A stretch of 18,156 nucleotides of DNA from DATBSK01 sp040902705 (GTDB lineage Bacteria; Actinomycetota; Acidimicrobiia; IMCC26256; PALSA-555), in contig JBBDWT010000158.1 of the NCBI GenBank assembly GCA_040902705.1, positions 1 to 18,156 of the forward strand. The letters run 5' to 3'. Positions within the stretch are counted from its first letter, which is position 1; each line of letters opens with the position of its first letter. This document shows positions 1 through 6,891 of this stretch, piece after piece. The translations under genes were made by a program, and so were the position numbers. The notes beneath the pieces were generated by a model that was given only the letters and a program-made list of their open reading frames with translations, was not told the DNA's origin and ran no database searches.

Positions 1-434
1 CCCCACGCCCGCTCCTCACCGTTCGGCGTGTACTTCGGCCGGGGGCAGGCGTCGCTCAGGGACGCGAGCAGCGAGTACGCCGCCGGTTGGGCAACGCGGC
101 CCGCCACCAGCACGTCCTCGTCGGGGAACGAGATCGCCGCTCGCCGGTAGAGCTCGCCGATCAGGCCCTCGAGGGCGGGACGCGCGGTCTTGCCCTTCCG
201 CACCGCCCCGAGACCCCAGAGGATGCACGGGGTGCCACCGATCCGCTCGAGCGAGCCGAAGAGGAAGCCGTGGAGATCATCGTCCTCGGCCGCGAGGGTG
301 ATGAGCGGGAACTGCTCCACCGCGGTATCGAGCTGGTCGTCGGCCAGCGGGAGGCCGACGCCCTGCACGAACTGACCAAGCTCGTCGAGCTCGGCGGGCT
401 TCAGGGACACTGAATCACGAGACTCGACTGCCAT
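1..434 (-). CDS. Hypothetical protein, N-terminal part (truncated by window edge)
   Basis: An open frame starts at ATG 434-432 and runs without a stop through position 1, giving 144 visible residues. The N-terminus begins MAVESRDSVSLKPAELDEL and later contains FLFGSLERIGGTPCILWGLG and RPKYTPNGEERAWG. The alternation of hydrophobic strands and short helices (ITLAAEDDDLHGFLFGSLERI) resembles a GNAT-type acetyltransferase N-terminal half, but I see no clear acetyl-CoA binding loop, so this is a guess. Codons are strongly GC3, as in neighbouring genes, and reading frames on the other strand here give unlikely arginine- and proline-rich products. The gene is separated from the downstream polyphosphate kinase by about 95 bases in which I see nothing distinctive apart from the octamer palindrome GGACGTCC just upstream of the start (437-444). 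Confidence 0.7.
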   Translation of the reverse strand, partial: MAVESRDSVSLKPAELDELGQFVQGVGLPLADDQLDTAVEQFPLITLAAEDDDLHGFLFGSLERIGGTPCILWGLGAVRKGKTARPALEGLIGELYRRAAISFPDEDVLVAGRVAQPAAYSLLASLSDACPRPKYTPNGEERAW

Positions 435-529
435 AGGACGTCCATTCTCGCGGACGCGCACCCCCTCCGGCCAGTCGGTACGAGCTCGGGCTCAGCAACC
501 TCGTTCCGTCCCGCCGGCGCCAGCCCCGA

Positions 530-1333
530 TCAGTCGACCCGCAGCCCCAGCACCGCCGGGTCGGGCGCCGGGATGCGGGGATCGAGACGCTCCAGCGTCT
601 CCACCAGGAGCGTCGCCACCGCGGCGTCCCGGACCCACTTCCGGTCGGCGGGCACCACGAACCACGGCGCCTCGTCGGTCGAGGTCGCGGTGATCGCCTC
701 CTCGTAGAGGACGTGGTACTCGTCCCACCTCGCCCGGACCTCGAGATCGGCGACCCTGAACTTCCAGCCCTTGGTCGGGTCGTCGATCCGGGCCTGGAGG
801 CGCTCGCGCTGCTCGTCCTTCGAGATGTGCAGGAACACCTTCACGACGGTCGTGCCCTCGTCGGTGAGCAGGCGCTCGAAGTCGACGATGTGGCCGTAGC
901 GACGCGCGCACTCCTCGGGACTCACCACGCCGATCGCCCGGGCGGCCACGACGTCCTCGTAGTGCGACCGGTTGAACGCTCCGATGTGGCCGCGTGGCGG
1001 CGTGGCGGCATGCACGCGCCACAGGTAGTCCTGCGCGAGCTCCGCATCCGTGGGCGCCTTGAACGAGGCGACCGAGCACCCCTGCGGGTTGAGCCCGCTG
1101 AGCACCGTGCGGATCGCGCCGTCCTTGCCCGACGCGTCCATCCCCTGCAGCACGAGCAGCACCGCGCGATCCCCTTCGGCCCAGAGCCGCCCGTGGAGCT
1201 CGTCGAGGCGCACGGCAAGCGCATCGAGCGCCACGCGCCCGGCATCCTTGTCGGCGAACCCGAGTCGATCACCCGGGTCGCGGCCGTCGATCCCCGCGGC
1301 CGTCCCCGGCTCGACGCGCAGGCGCTCGAGCAT
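530..1333 (-). CDS. ppk2: Polyphosphate kinase 2 family protein (class III-like PPK2)
   Basis: 267 residues. PPK2 enzymes transfer phosphate between inorganic polyphosphate and nucleotides in the cytoplasm. Visible landmarks: Walker A region LQGMDASGKDGAIR (residues 62-75), then LNPQGCSVASFKAP (81-94), DYLWRVHAATPPRGHIGAFN (102-121), NRSHYEDVV (121-129) and the lid-side RYGHIVDFERLL (145-156). The MDASGKDG and IGAFNRSHYEDV forms are those I associate with class III PPK2, which can phosphorylate AMP as well as ADP; the class call is by motif memory and was not tested by phylogeny. Length is normal for a one-domain PPK2. The start ATG (1333-1331) overlaps the stop TGA of the upstream hydrolase by one base, with GGAG about 11 bases upstream, so translational coupling is likely. 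An earlier in-frame start would lie inside the upstream gene. Confidence 0.93.
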   Translation of the reverse strand: MLERLRVEPGTAAGIDGRDPGDRLGFADKDAGRVALDALAVRLDELHGRLWAEGDRAVLLVLQGMDASGKDGAIRTVLSGLNPQGCSVASFKAPTDAELAQDYLWRVHAATPPRGHIGAFNRSHYEDVVAARAIGVVSPEECARRYGHIVDFERLLTDEGTTVVKVFLHISKDEQRERLQARIDDPTKGWKFRVADLEVRARWDEYHVLYEEAITATSTDEAPWFVVPADRKWVRDAAVATLLVETLERLDPRIPAPDPAVLGLRVD

Positions 1334-2187
1334 CAGTACCGCAGCTCCGCGCACACTGCGTAGTGGTCCGACGGCTGCACGTCGTCGACGGGCGCCACAC
1401 CTTCCACCCGTGCCGAGAGGATCTCCCCGCGCGCGCCCTCGCCCTGCGGGTATCCGGCGAGCACGTAGTCGATGCGCCGGTCGGGCTCGGGGTAGCCGGC
1501 GGCGAACGGGTTGAGGCGCGACCACGTCCACCCCGGCCCACCGTCGCCGGCGACGCGCCAGGCGTCGAGGAACACGAGCTTCTCCGTCGGCACCGCGGCG
1601 AGTCCCGTGAGCTGGCGCATCTCTGCCGAATCCGGCTCGGCGTTCATGTCGCCGCACAGGATCGGCGGGTACTCACGCCGGTCGTGGGTCGACCCGATGT
1701 ACTGGCACGCGGTCGCGACCTGCTGCTGACGCACGTGGCTCTGGTCGAGCCGCCAGTTGAGGTGCGTGCAGAACACCTGCAGCGGACCGCGCGGGCCGTC
1801 GATGTCGGCGCGGAGGATCACGCGCATCTCGTCGAGGCCCTTCGGTGCCGGCAGCGCCGCGGCCTTGCCCCCGGCGATCGGCCAGCGCGACAGCACGGCG
1901 TTGCCCATGCTCTCGGGGGCGACGTCGAGCCCGAGGCCGGCCGCGGCGACGTAGTGGTAGCCGAGCTCCTCGGCGAGGGACCGCGGCTGTGACTCGCCGT
2001 CGCGTGTCTCCCACACCTCTTGCAGGCAGATGACGTCGGGATCGACCCGGCGGAGCGTTTCGAGGATCGCGGGCTGCCGCGCCTCCCACGGCCCGAACCG
2101 CCACCAGACGTTCCAGGTGAGGACGCGCAGCCGCGTCGTGACGCGCTCGGGCGGGATCCACCCTGCAGTCGCAGACGGCAAGCTCAT
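1333..2187 (-). CDS. Endonuclease/exonuclease/phosphatase (EEP) family hydrolase
   Basis: 284 residues. EEP-fold enzymes are Mg-dependent phosphodiesterases or phosphatases acting on nucleic acids, phosphoinositides or sphingomyelin; the substrate cannot be told here. Family motifs occur in order: LTWNVWW (N26), ICLQEVWE (E57), GNAVLSRWPI (96-104), CTHLNW (H142), LCGDMNAEPDS (D180, N182), RRIDYVL (D240) and the terminal PSDHYAV (D274, H275). All the usual catalytic positions are present. There is no signal peptide, so it is probably cytoplasmic. I chose ATG 2187 over GTG 2199: TAGTGT at 2201-2196 ends eight bases before the ATG, which would make a leaderless mRNA, and the GTG lies inside that hexamer. 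Its stop overlaps the PPK2 start by one base, so the two are probably co-transcribed. Confidence 0.93.
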   Translation of the reverse strand: MSLPSATAGWIPPERVTTRLRVLTWNVWWRFGPWEARQPAILETLRRVDPDVICLQEVWETRDGESQPRSLAEELGYHYVAAAGLGLDVAPESMGNAVLSRWPIAGGKAAALPAPKGLDEMRVILRADIDGPRGPLQVFCTHLNWRLDQSHVRQQQVATACQYIGSTHDRREYPPILCGDMNAEPDSAEMRQLTGLAAVPTEKLVFLDAWRVAGDGGPGWTWSRLNPFAAGYPEPDRRIDYVLAGYPQGEGARGEILSARVEGVAPVDDVQPSDHYAVCAELRY

Positions 2188-2195
2188 GCGGCGGG

Positions 2196-2201
2196 ACACT
2201 A
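2196..2201 (-). promoter_or_regulatory. Candidate -10 element (TAGTGT), leaderless start
   Basis: On the minus strand TAGTGT is followed by eight bases and then the ATG at 2187. A transcript initiating about seven bases after a TAnnnT element would begin at or next to the start codon. No convincing -35 was seen. Confidence 0.45.
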
Positions 2202-2272
2202 CCGGCGAGCACCGCGAGTGATCTCGGCTCAGCGCGACTTCCCGGCGAGCCGCTGCCCCATGGTGCGCTCCG

Positions 2273-3529
2273 CTACGTCGATGCCGGTGAGAAGGAGGCG
2301 GGCATCCGCTTGATGCCGTGGATGAAGTTCGACTGGAGGTACTCGGGCTCGCCGGTGATCTCGATGTCGGGGAGGCGGGTCAGGAGCTCCTCGAACATGA
2401 CCCGGATCTCGCGGCGCGCGAGATGCGCGCCCAGGCAGAAGTGGGGGCCGCCGCCGCCGAACCCGACGTGCTCGTTCGGGGCGCGCAGCACGTCGAAGGC
2501 GTAGGGGTCCGCGAACACGCGCGGATCGCGGTTCGCCGCGCTGTACCAGAGGACGACCTTCTCCCCCTCCTGGACCGGCTGGCCGCCGACCTCGGCATCG
2601 GCCACCGCGCAGGTACGGCGGAAGTGCACGACCGGTGTCGCCCAGCGGATGACCTCCTCGACCGCGGTCGGCGACACGCCGTCGAGATCAGCCAGCCAGA
2701 GCTTCTTCTGGTCGGGGTTGTCGGTGAGTGCCTTCATCCCGTGACTGATCGCGTTCCGGGTCGTCTCGTTGCCCGCGGCGACGAGCAGCACGAAGAACGA
2801 TCCGAACTCCTCCGGCGTGAGGCTCTCCCCTTCGACCTCGGCGAGCGCGATCTTGGTGGTGAGGTCGTCACGCGGGTTCGCGACGCGCTCGGCGCGCAGC
2901 TCCTGGGCATACGTCCACAGCTCCTGCGCGGCGAGGAACGCGGCCATGATGTCGCCGCCGTACTCGGGGTCGCTCGCACCGAGCACCACGTTGGTCTTGT
3001 CGAAGACCCACTGGTACTCGGACGAAGGAATGCCCATCATGTCGCAGATGATCTGGAGGGGAAGCGCCGCCGCGACGTCGGTCACGAAGTCGCACTCGCC
3101 CCTCTCCGCGATCGCGTCGACGATGGCGCGCGCTCGGCTCTGCACGCTCTCCTCGAGCTCGGCGACCTGGTGTGGCGTGAAGCCGCGGTTGACGATCAGC
3201 CGGAAGCGCGTGTGGCGCGGCGGGTCCATGTTGATCATCGAGCCGAGGAACTCGTAGACCTCGGGCGGGAAGTCGGGGATGTTCGTGCCCTTTCCGGAGA
3301 TGAAGAGCTCGGGCTGACGGCTGACCTGCTGCACGTCCTCGTGGCGGACGACCGACCAGAACCCGGTGCCGTGCGGGAGCCCCTCGATCTCGGGCTCGGT
3401 GTGCCACGACACGGGGCGCTCCTCGAGGAGCTTGGCGAACATCCCCGGGATGTCGGGCCGGTACCAGAGGTCGATGTTGCCGAAGTCGATCTCGTCGATG
3501 CTCAGGTCGGTCGTCGGGCTGGCGGCCAC
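2273..3529 (-). CDS. Cytochrome P450 (CYP124/125/142-like)
   Basis: 418 residues, the normal length of a soluble bacterial class I P450, with no membrane anchor. These haem monooxygenases hydroxylate lipophilic substrates using electrons from a ferredoxin and a reductase; no redox partner is encoded nearby. Visible motifs: SMINMDPPRHTRFR (97-110, C-helix), the I-helix oxygen-activation motif VAAGNETTRN (250-259), K-helix ExxR (E292-R295), and the haem loop FGGGGPHFCLGAHLARRE (357-374) with Cys365 as thiolate ligand. The MDPPRHTRFR and haem-loop style resemble mycobacterial CYP124/CYP125/CYP142 enzymes that oxidise methyl-branched lipids or sterol side chains; that substrate class is an inference. 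The GTG start at 3529 follows TAGTCT (3541-3536) by six bases, suggesting a leaderless mRNA. Confidence 0.96.
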   Translation of the reverse strand: MAASPTTDLSIDEIDFGNIDLWYRPDIPGMFAKLLEERPVSWHTEPEIEGLPHGTGFWSVVRHEDVQQVSRQPELFISGKGTNIPDFPPEVYEFLGSMINMDPPRHTRFRLIVNRGFTPHQVAELEESVQSRARAIVDAIAERGECDFVTDVAAALPLQIICDMMGIPSSEYQWVFDKTNVVLGASDPEYGGDIMAAFLAAQELWTYAQELRAERVANPRDDLTTKIALAEVEGESLTPEEFGSFFVLLVAAGNETTRNAISHGMKALTDNPDQKKLWLADLDGVSPTAVEEVIRWATPVVHFRRTCAVADAEVGGQPVQEGEKVVLWYSAANRDPRVFADPYAFDVLRAPNEHVGFGGGGPHFCLGAHLARREIRVMFEELLTRLPDIEITGEPEYLQSNFIHGIKRMPASFSPAST

Positions 3530-3535
3530 GACCCG

Positions 3536-3541
3536 AGACTA
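3536..3541 (-). promoter_or_regulatory. Candidate -10 element (TAGTCT), leaderless start of the P450
   Basis: TAGTCT on the minus strand is followed by six bases and the GTG start at 3529. No Shine-Dalgarno sequence lies in between, which fits a leaderless transcript. Confidence 0.45.
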
Positions 3542-3631
3542 AGCCGTCGGCTCGCGGGGTGCGCCAGAGCACCTGCCGGGTGATGCAGTGGACGTTGCCG
3601 CCGGACCACCTGAGTCCGCCCGGCAGCGCAC

Positions 3632-3667
3632 CGATCGCCGCGTCGATCGCCGCGTCGATCTCCGCGT
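3632..3667. repeat. Three tandem 12-bp units
   Basis: CGATCGCCGCGT occurs twice exactly (3632-3643 and 3644-3655), then once with one mismatch (CGATCTCCGCGT, 3656-3667). It lies between the divergent P450 and YceI genes. It reads DAAI-type residues on the minus strand, so it may be a remnant of coding sequence; I infer no function. Confidence 0.5.
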
Positions 3668-3684
3668 CGCTCTCACGCTGCTCT

Positions 3685-3708
3685 TACCCTGGCTCGGGAG
3701 ACTCCCGA
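3685..3708 (+). promoter_or_regulatory. Candidate -10 (TACCCT) with adjoining palindrome
   Basis: TACCCT at 3685-3690 has the same TAnnCT form as other candidate -10 elements here. It is followed by the inverted repeat TCGGGAG-A-CTCCCGA (3694-3708), which would cover the predicted transcription start. It could be an operator or a 5' mRNA hairpin for the YceI gene about 35 bases downstream. Confidence 0.4.
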
Positions 3709-3741
3709 CTCGTCCCGAACCCCCCTGAGGAGCCGAGCCCG

Positions 3742-4530
3742 ATGACGACGCCGCCCCCGACCGCGCCGACACCTCCGCCATCCGGGTCGACGAGCCGCCG
3801 GAGCCGCCGCTGGTGGTACCTCGGCGGCGCGCTCGCGCTCGTCGTGGTGCTCGCCGGCTTCGGGATCTGGTACTTCGTCTTCCGCGACGACTCGCCGTCC
3901 GCCGTCAACATCGAGAGCGCCACCGAGTCGCTCGACACCCGCGGGTCGGGGTCGTCGAACACATCCGCGAACGGGGTCGACGGCACGTGGACCGTCGACG
4001 GCTCGATCGGGTCGTTCGCCGACTTCACGAGCTCCTTCGCGGGGTACCGAGTGCAGGAGGAGCTCGCCGGCATCGGTGCGAAGACGGCAGTCGGTCGCAC
4101 GCCCGCCGTGACGGGCACGTTGACCATCGCCGGCAAGAAGATCTCGAAGGCCGACTTCGTGGTCGACATGACGACGCTCGAGAGCGACGAGGATCGACGC
4201 GACGGCGCGATCCGTGACCAGGCGATCGAGACCACGAAGTTCCCCACCGCGACGTTCGAGCTCACCCGGCCGATCGCTCTCGACGCGGTCCCGGCCGACG
4301 GCACGACGATCTCGGTGGATGCCACGGGCGACCTGACCCTCCACGGTGTCACCAAGGAGGTGACGATCCCGCTCCAGGCCGAGCTCACCGGCGACGTCAT
4401 CGCGGTGACGGGCGAGATCGACATCCTGTTCACCGACTACGACATCGCCAAGCCCACCAGCTTCGCCGTCGTCTCGATCGCGGACGACGGCATCCTCGAG
4501 GTGCAGCTCTTCTTCACCAGGCAGACGTGA
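3742..4530 (+). CDS. Membrane-anchored YceI family protein
   Basis: 262 residues. YceI proteins are lipocalin-like beta barrels that bind isoprenoid or fatty ligands in the cell envelope. A proline-rich cytoplasmic tail (1-18) and an arginine cluster (19-23) precede one transmembrane helix (about 25-47), so the barrel is displayed outside the cell on an uncleaved anchor. The YceI domain fills about 80-262: GTWTVDGSIGSF at its start, ISKADFVVDMTTLESDEDRR (134-153), TKFPTATFELTRP (165-177), GDLTLHGVTKEVTIPL (196-211) and DYDIAKPTSFAVVSI (232-246). The start is ATG 3742, with GAGGAG about ten bases upstream; a longer open frame back to 3559 would add an unlikely low-complexity extension. It is transcribed divergently from the P450. 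Confidence 0.93.
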   Translation: MTTPPPTAPTPPPSGSTSRRSRRWWYLGGALALVVVLAGFGIWYFVFRDDSPSAVNIESATESLDTRGSGSSNTSANGVDGTWTVDGSIGSFADFTSSFAGYRVQEELAGIGAKTAVGRTPAVTGTLTIAGKKISKADFVVDMTTLESDEDRRDGAIRDQAIETTKFPTATFELTRPIALDAVPADGTTISVDATGDLTLHGVTKEVTIPLQAELTGDVIAVTGEIDILFTDYDIAKPTSFAVVSIADDGILEVQLFFTRQT

Positions 4531-4572
4531 GCATCCGGGCGCTCACCCGCGCACCCGCCGGTTCGTGAAGAC

Positions 4573-5049
4573 CTATCCGGTGCCGCCGCTCTCGGCGTAG
4601 GCCTGCGCCCGCTTCGCCATCTCCTCCTCGGGGACGTCCTCGACGTGGGTCGCGACGCTCCAGATGTGCCCGAACGGGTCCTCGAGCTGACCGGCCCGGT
4701 CGCCGTAGAACTTGTCCTCCAACGGCTGGAGCACCTTCGACCCGGCTTCGATCGCGCCCTGGAACACCGAGTCGACGTCGTCGACGTAGATGTGGATGTT
4801 CACGGGAGAGCCGCCGAGCGTCTTCGGGCCCCTGATCCCCATGTCGGGGAACTCGTCGGCGAGCATGATCACCGAGTCGCCGAGGGCGCCCGCGGCGTGG
4901 CCGCCCATCCCCCCGGGCATCGGCATGCGCATCCGCTCCTTCGTGCCGAAGACCTTCGCGTAGAAGGCGATCGCGTCGCTGGCGCCGTCGACGATCAGGT
5001 ACGGCGTCACGCTGTGGTAGCCGTCGGGAATCGGTGTGACCTTGGCCAT
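4573..5049 (-). CDS. VOC superfamily protein, PhnB/glyoxalase-like
   Basis: 158 residues. The vicinal oxygen chelate fold is shared by glyoxalases, dioxygenases and resistance proteins; PhnB-like members are usually uncharacterised. The two beta-alpha-beta-beta-beta modules are visible: VTPYLIVDGASDAIAFYAKV (14-33) to LGDSVIMLADE, then NIHIYVDDVDSVFQGAIEAG and GDRAGQLEDPFGHIWSVATH. The ending HVEDVPEEEMAKRAQ is typical of this subgroup. The start at ATG 5049 is set by the strong Shine-Dalgarno GGAGGGA seven bases upstream; an in-frame start further up at 5106 has no such site and adds non-family residues. The gene converges on the YceI gene with 42 bases between them. The next gene upstream on the same strand is the adenine-deaminase-type enzyme, 69 bases away, so co-transcription is possible. 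No substrate can be named. Confidence 0.92.
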   Translation of the reverse strand: MAKVTPIPDGYHSVTPYLIVDGASDAIAFYAKVFGTKERMRMPMPGGMGGHAAGALGDSVIMLADEFPDMGIRGPKTLGGSPVNIHIYVDDVDSVFQGAIEAGSKVLQPLEDKFYGDRAGQLEDPFGHIWSVATHVEDVPEEEMAKRAQAYAESGGTG

Positions 5050-5118
5050 GGGATGTCCCTCCGTGGGTCGGGCGTGCATTGTGGCGCACCGACCCCCGGT
5101 CGTCACAGGGCTCCCCGC

Positions 5119-6129
5119 CTAGGAGCGCAGCGAGAACTCGTCGACCTCGGCGAGGCGCCGGTCGCGCTCGGCGGCGTCGAGGAACGACGCGCGGAACGAG
5201 TTGCGCGCCAGCTCGAGCACCTCCTCGTCGGTCAGCGCGAGTGCCGGCACCACCGCGGCGAAGTTGTCGGCCACGTAGCCACCGAAGTAGGCCGGGTCGT
5301 CGGAGTTCACGGTCACCCGGATGCCTCGGCGGAGCAGCACGGCGAGATCGTGATCCTCGATCCGGTCGAACACGCGCAGCTTCACGTTCGAGAGCGGGCA
5401 CACGGTCAACGGCACCTGCTCGGCGACGAGGCGCTCGACGAGCTCCTCGTCCTCGATGCACCGGACGCCGTGGTCGACGCGTGCCACGTGCAGGACGTCG
5501 AGGGCCTGCCAGACGTACTCGGGCGGGCCTTCCTCCCCCGCGTGCGCGACCGTGAGGAAGCCCTCGGCGCGGGCGCGGTCGAAGACAGCACGGAACTTCT
5601 CCGGCGGATTGCCGACCTCCGCGGAGTCGAGGCCGACCGCGACGATCGCGTCGCGGTGCGCGAGCCCGGCCTCGAGCGTGGCCATCGCCGCGTCGGCACT
5701 GAGGTCGCGCAGGAAGCACAGGATCAGCCGCGAGCTCATTCCCGAGTCGCGCCGACCGGCGTCGAGCGCTGCGGTGATGCCCCCGACGACCGTGTCGAAC
5801 GCGATGCCACGGTCGGTGTGCGTCTGTGGATCGAAGAAGATCTCCGTATGACGGACACCCTGTTCGTGTGCGCGGCGGAGGTACGCCGCGGTCAGGTCGT
5901 GGAAGTCCTGCTCGTGGACGAGCACGTTGCAGCCCGCGTAGTAGATGTCGAGGAACGATTGGAGATCGTCGAACACGTACGCGCGCCGAACCGCCTCGAC
6001 GTCGGCGTACGGCAGGTCGACACCGTTGCGGCGGGCGAGCTCGAACATGAGCTCCGGCTCGAGCGTGCCCTCGATGTGCAGGTGCAGCTCGGCCTTCGGG
6101 AGCGCTCGGAGCGACGCGTCGTCCATCAT
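5119..6129 (-). CDS. Adenine/adenosine deaminase family, adenine-deaminase type
   Basis: 336 residues. The enzyme should hydrolytically deaminate a purine base or nucleoside in salvage in the cytoplasm. Metal ligands and catalytic residues are all present: HxH in AELHLHIEG (H16, H18), AHAGEE (H196, catalytic E199), VDHG (H220) and NSDDP (D277, D278). Features of the adenine deaminase (Aah1-like) branch rather than true adenosine deaminase are LDSAEVGNPPEKF (167-179), VDHGVRCIEDEELVERL (218-234), LTVCPLSNVKLRVF (241-254) and VNSDDPAYFGGY (274-285), where adenosine deaminases usually read NTDDP with different flanks. I therefore favour adenine to hypoxanthine conversion (EC 3.5.4.2) but did not test it. 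Start is ATG 6129 or the adjacent ATG 6126; no strong ribosome-binding site is visible. Confidence 0.93.
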   Translation of the reverse strand: MMDDASLRALPKAELHLHIEGTLEPELMFELARRNGVDLPYADVEAVRRAYVFDDLQSFLDIYYAGCNVLVHEQDFHDLTAAYLRRAHEQGVRHTEIFFDPQTHTDRGIAFDTVVGGITAALDAGRRDSGMSSRLILCFLRDLSADAAMATLEAGLAHRDAIVAVGLDSAEVGNPPEKFRAVFDRARAEGFLTVAHAGEEGPPEYVWQALDVLHVARVDHGVRCIEDEELVERLVAEQVPLTVCPLSNVKLRVFDRIEDHDLAVLLRRGIRVTVNSDDPAYFGGYVADNFAAVVPALALTDEEVLELARNSFRASFLDAAERDRRLAEVDEFSLRS

Positions 6130-6271
6130 CGCCCGACGTCCGCTGGGAGCAGACCCACGAGCACCGTCCCGCCGACCACTGCTCGCATCCCGGTGAATGT
6201 AGAGGTCGGCGACGGGGCGGGCACCCGCTTCGGCGATCCGGAGGAGCCGCGGCCCCGGCCGCTGGGTGTCG

Positions 6272-6277
6272 TAGCCT
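6272..6277 (+). promoter_or_regulatory. Candidate -10 element (TAGCCT), leaderless start
   Basis: TAGCCT ends seven bases before ATG 6285. The same hexamer with a six-base gap precedes the gene at 12079, which supports a shared promoter type. Confidence 0.5.
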
Positions 6278-6284
6278 CGGGGTC

Positions 6285-6413
6285 ATGGCCCATGAGAAGA
6301 CGATCCGCAGTGGCAAGGGCAAGAAAGAGGGCAAGAGCCTCAAGGAGAAGCGCGCCGCCAAGAACGCGAAGCGAGCCGAGCGGGCCGCATCGCAGCGCAC
6401 GGCGCAGACCTAG
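6285..6413 (+). CDS. Small lysine-rich basic protein (42 residues)
   Basis: A short frame runs from ATG 6285 to TAG 6411-6413. It begins MAHEKTIRSGKGKKEGKSLK, continues through EKRAAKNAKRAER and ends ASQRTAQT. It is extremely basic, rich in Lys, Arg, Ala and Glu, lacks hydrophobic segments and is probably one charged helix, as in small nucleic-acid- or ribosome-associated proteins. I recall similar short 'SLKEKRAAK' proteins annotated as hypothetical in actinobacteria, but no function is known to me. Support for it being real: a TAGCCT hexamer seven bases before the ATG, no competing long frame with sensible composition, and a pair of strong hairpins just after the stop. Confidence 0.7.
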   Translation: MAHEKTIRSGKGKKEGKSLKEKRAAKNAKRAERAASQRTAQT

Positions 6414-6422
6414 CGGCCTCGC

Positions 6423-6436
6423 CGCCACTGGTGGCG
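6423..6436. terminator. Hairpin in convergent intergenic region
   Basis: CGCCAC (6423-6428) and GTGGCG (6431-6436) form a perfect inverted repeat with two bases between, ten bases after the stop of the small basic protein. There is no T-run, so it may only assist termination. Confidence 0.35.
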
Positions 6437-6453
6437 CCGGGGCGATGTCGCGA

Positions 6454-6480
6454 CGTCTCCCACCGCCGATGGCGGAGACG
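6454..6480. terminator. Candidate bidirectional terminator hairpin
   Basis: CGTCTCC (6454-6460) pairs with GGAGACG (6474-6480), and inner GCC/GGC can extend the stem. It sits between two convergent genes, just before the zinc-ribbon gene's stop codon. No T-run follows on either strand, as is common in high-GC actinobacteria. Confidence 0.4.
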
Positions 6481-6483
6481 CCG

Positions 6484-6681
6484 TCAGCGCCAGGCGCCGT
6501 CGCGGCAGAGCTGGCAGCGGTGGATCTCGACCCGGCCGACGGCGATCGCCACGACCGGGCGCCCGTCGGTCGCGGTCACCCGATGGATCGCCACCCCGAC
6601 CTCACTCGGTCGGGCCACGTCGATCGGCCGCTGACAGCCTGGGCACTGGATGCTCCGCTCACGCTCGAGGACCGATGCCAT
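6484..6681 (-). CDS. Small zinc-ribbon-like protein (copy 1, two CxxC pairs)
   Basis: 65 residues with cysteine pairs CPGC (C13, C16) and CQLC (C56, C59), spaced as in a treble-clef or zinc-ribbon fold. The core reads CPGCQRPIDVARPSEVG (13-29), then DGRPVVAIAVGRVEIHRC and the end QLCRDGAWR. I do not recognise the family. A paralogue at 8881-9060 keeps IDV-RP, DGRP, GRVE-HRCQ and DGAWR, so these residues define the family. The start at ATG 6681 has GAGGGG (6696-6691) at a suitable distance. The promoter region upstream contains a striking set of inverted repeats (6704-6731), suggesting specific regulation. It converges on the 42-residue basic protein. The molecular role is unknown; structural zinc binding is the most that can be inferred. 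Confidence 0.8.
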   Translation of the reverse strand: MASVLERERSIQCPGCQRPIDVARPSEVGVAIHRVTATDGRPVVAIAVGRVEIHRCQLCRDGAWR

Positions 6682-6703
6682 GTCTCCATCCCCTCAGCCT
6701 TCA

Positions 6704-6731
6704 CGCAAGGTAATGCTTGCGCGCGCGCAAG
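6704..6731. promoter_or_regulatory. Overlapping palindromes (putative operator) at zinc-ribbon promoter
   Basis: Three CTTGCG half-sites alternate in orientation: CGCAAG at 6704-6709, CTTGCG at 6716-6721 and CGCAAG at 6726-6731. They form two inverted repeats, CGCAAG-N6-CTTGCG (6704-6721) and the perfect 16-bp palindrome CTTGCGCGCGCGCAAG (6716-6731). A minus-strand -10 candidate TACCTT (6712-6707) lies inside the first. A regulator bound here would block the promoter of the gene starting at 6681. Confidence 0.5.
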
Positions 6732-6891
6732 TGGTGGATGGTGCATGTGTTGCTGGTGCGGCTCGTGTGAATCTCGCTCGCTCCGAGATCCCACGGCCCG
6801 GGCCCCGGCCGTCTTCGAGCCTGGGGCGCGATGGAGCACCCCGACCGTTGCGGGGACACGATCCGGAAGGTCGCCGAGCAGGCGTGCGCCG

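Noticed and set aside
2318..3583. A 421-codon plus-strand frame
   Set aside because: It is antisense to the clear P450 gene, which has all haem-binding motifs.
3632..3667. Tandem 12-bp units as possible regulator sites
   Set aside because: Three short GC-rich units with no spacing pattern or nearby partner; no reason to call them more than a small repeat.
4514..6400. A 628-codon Arg/Pro-rich minus-strand frame
   Set aside because: Same strand but different frame from the VOC and deaminase genes; low-complexity composition.
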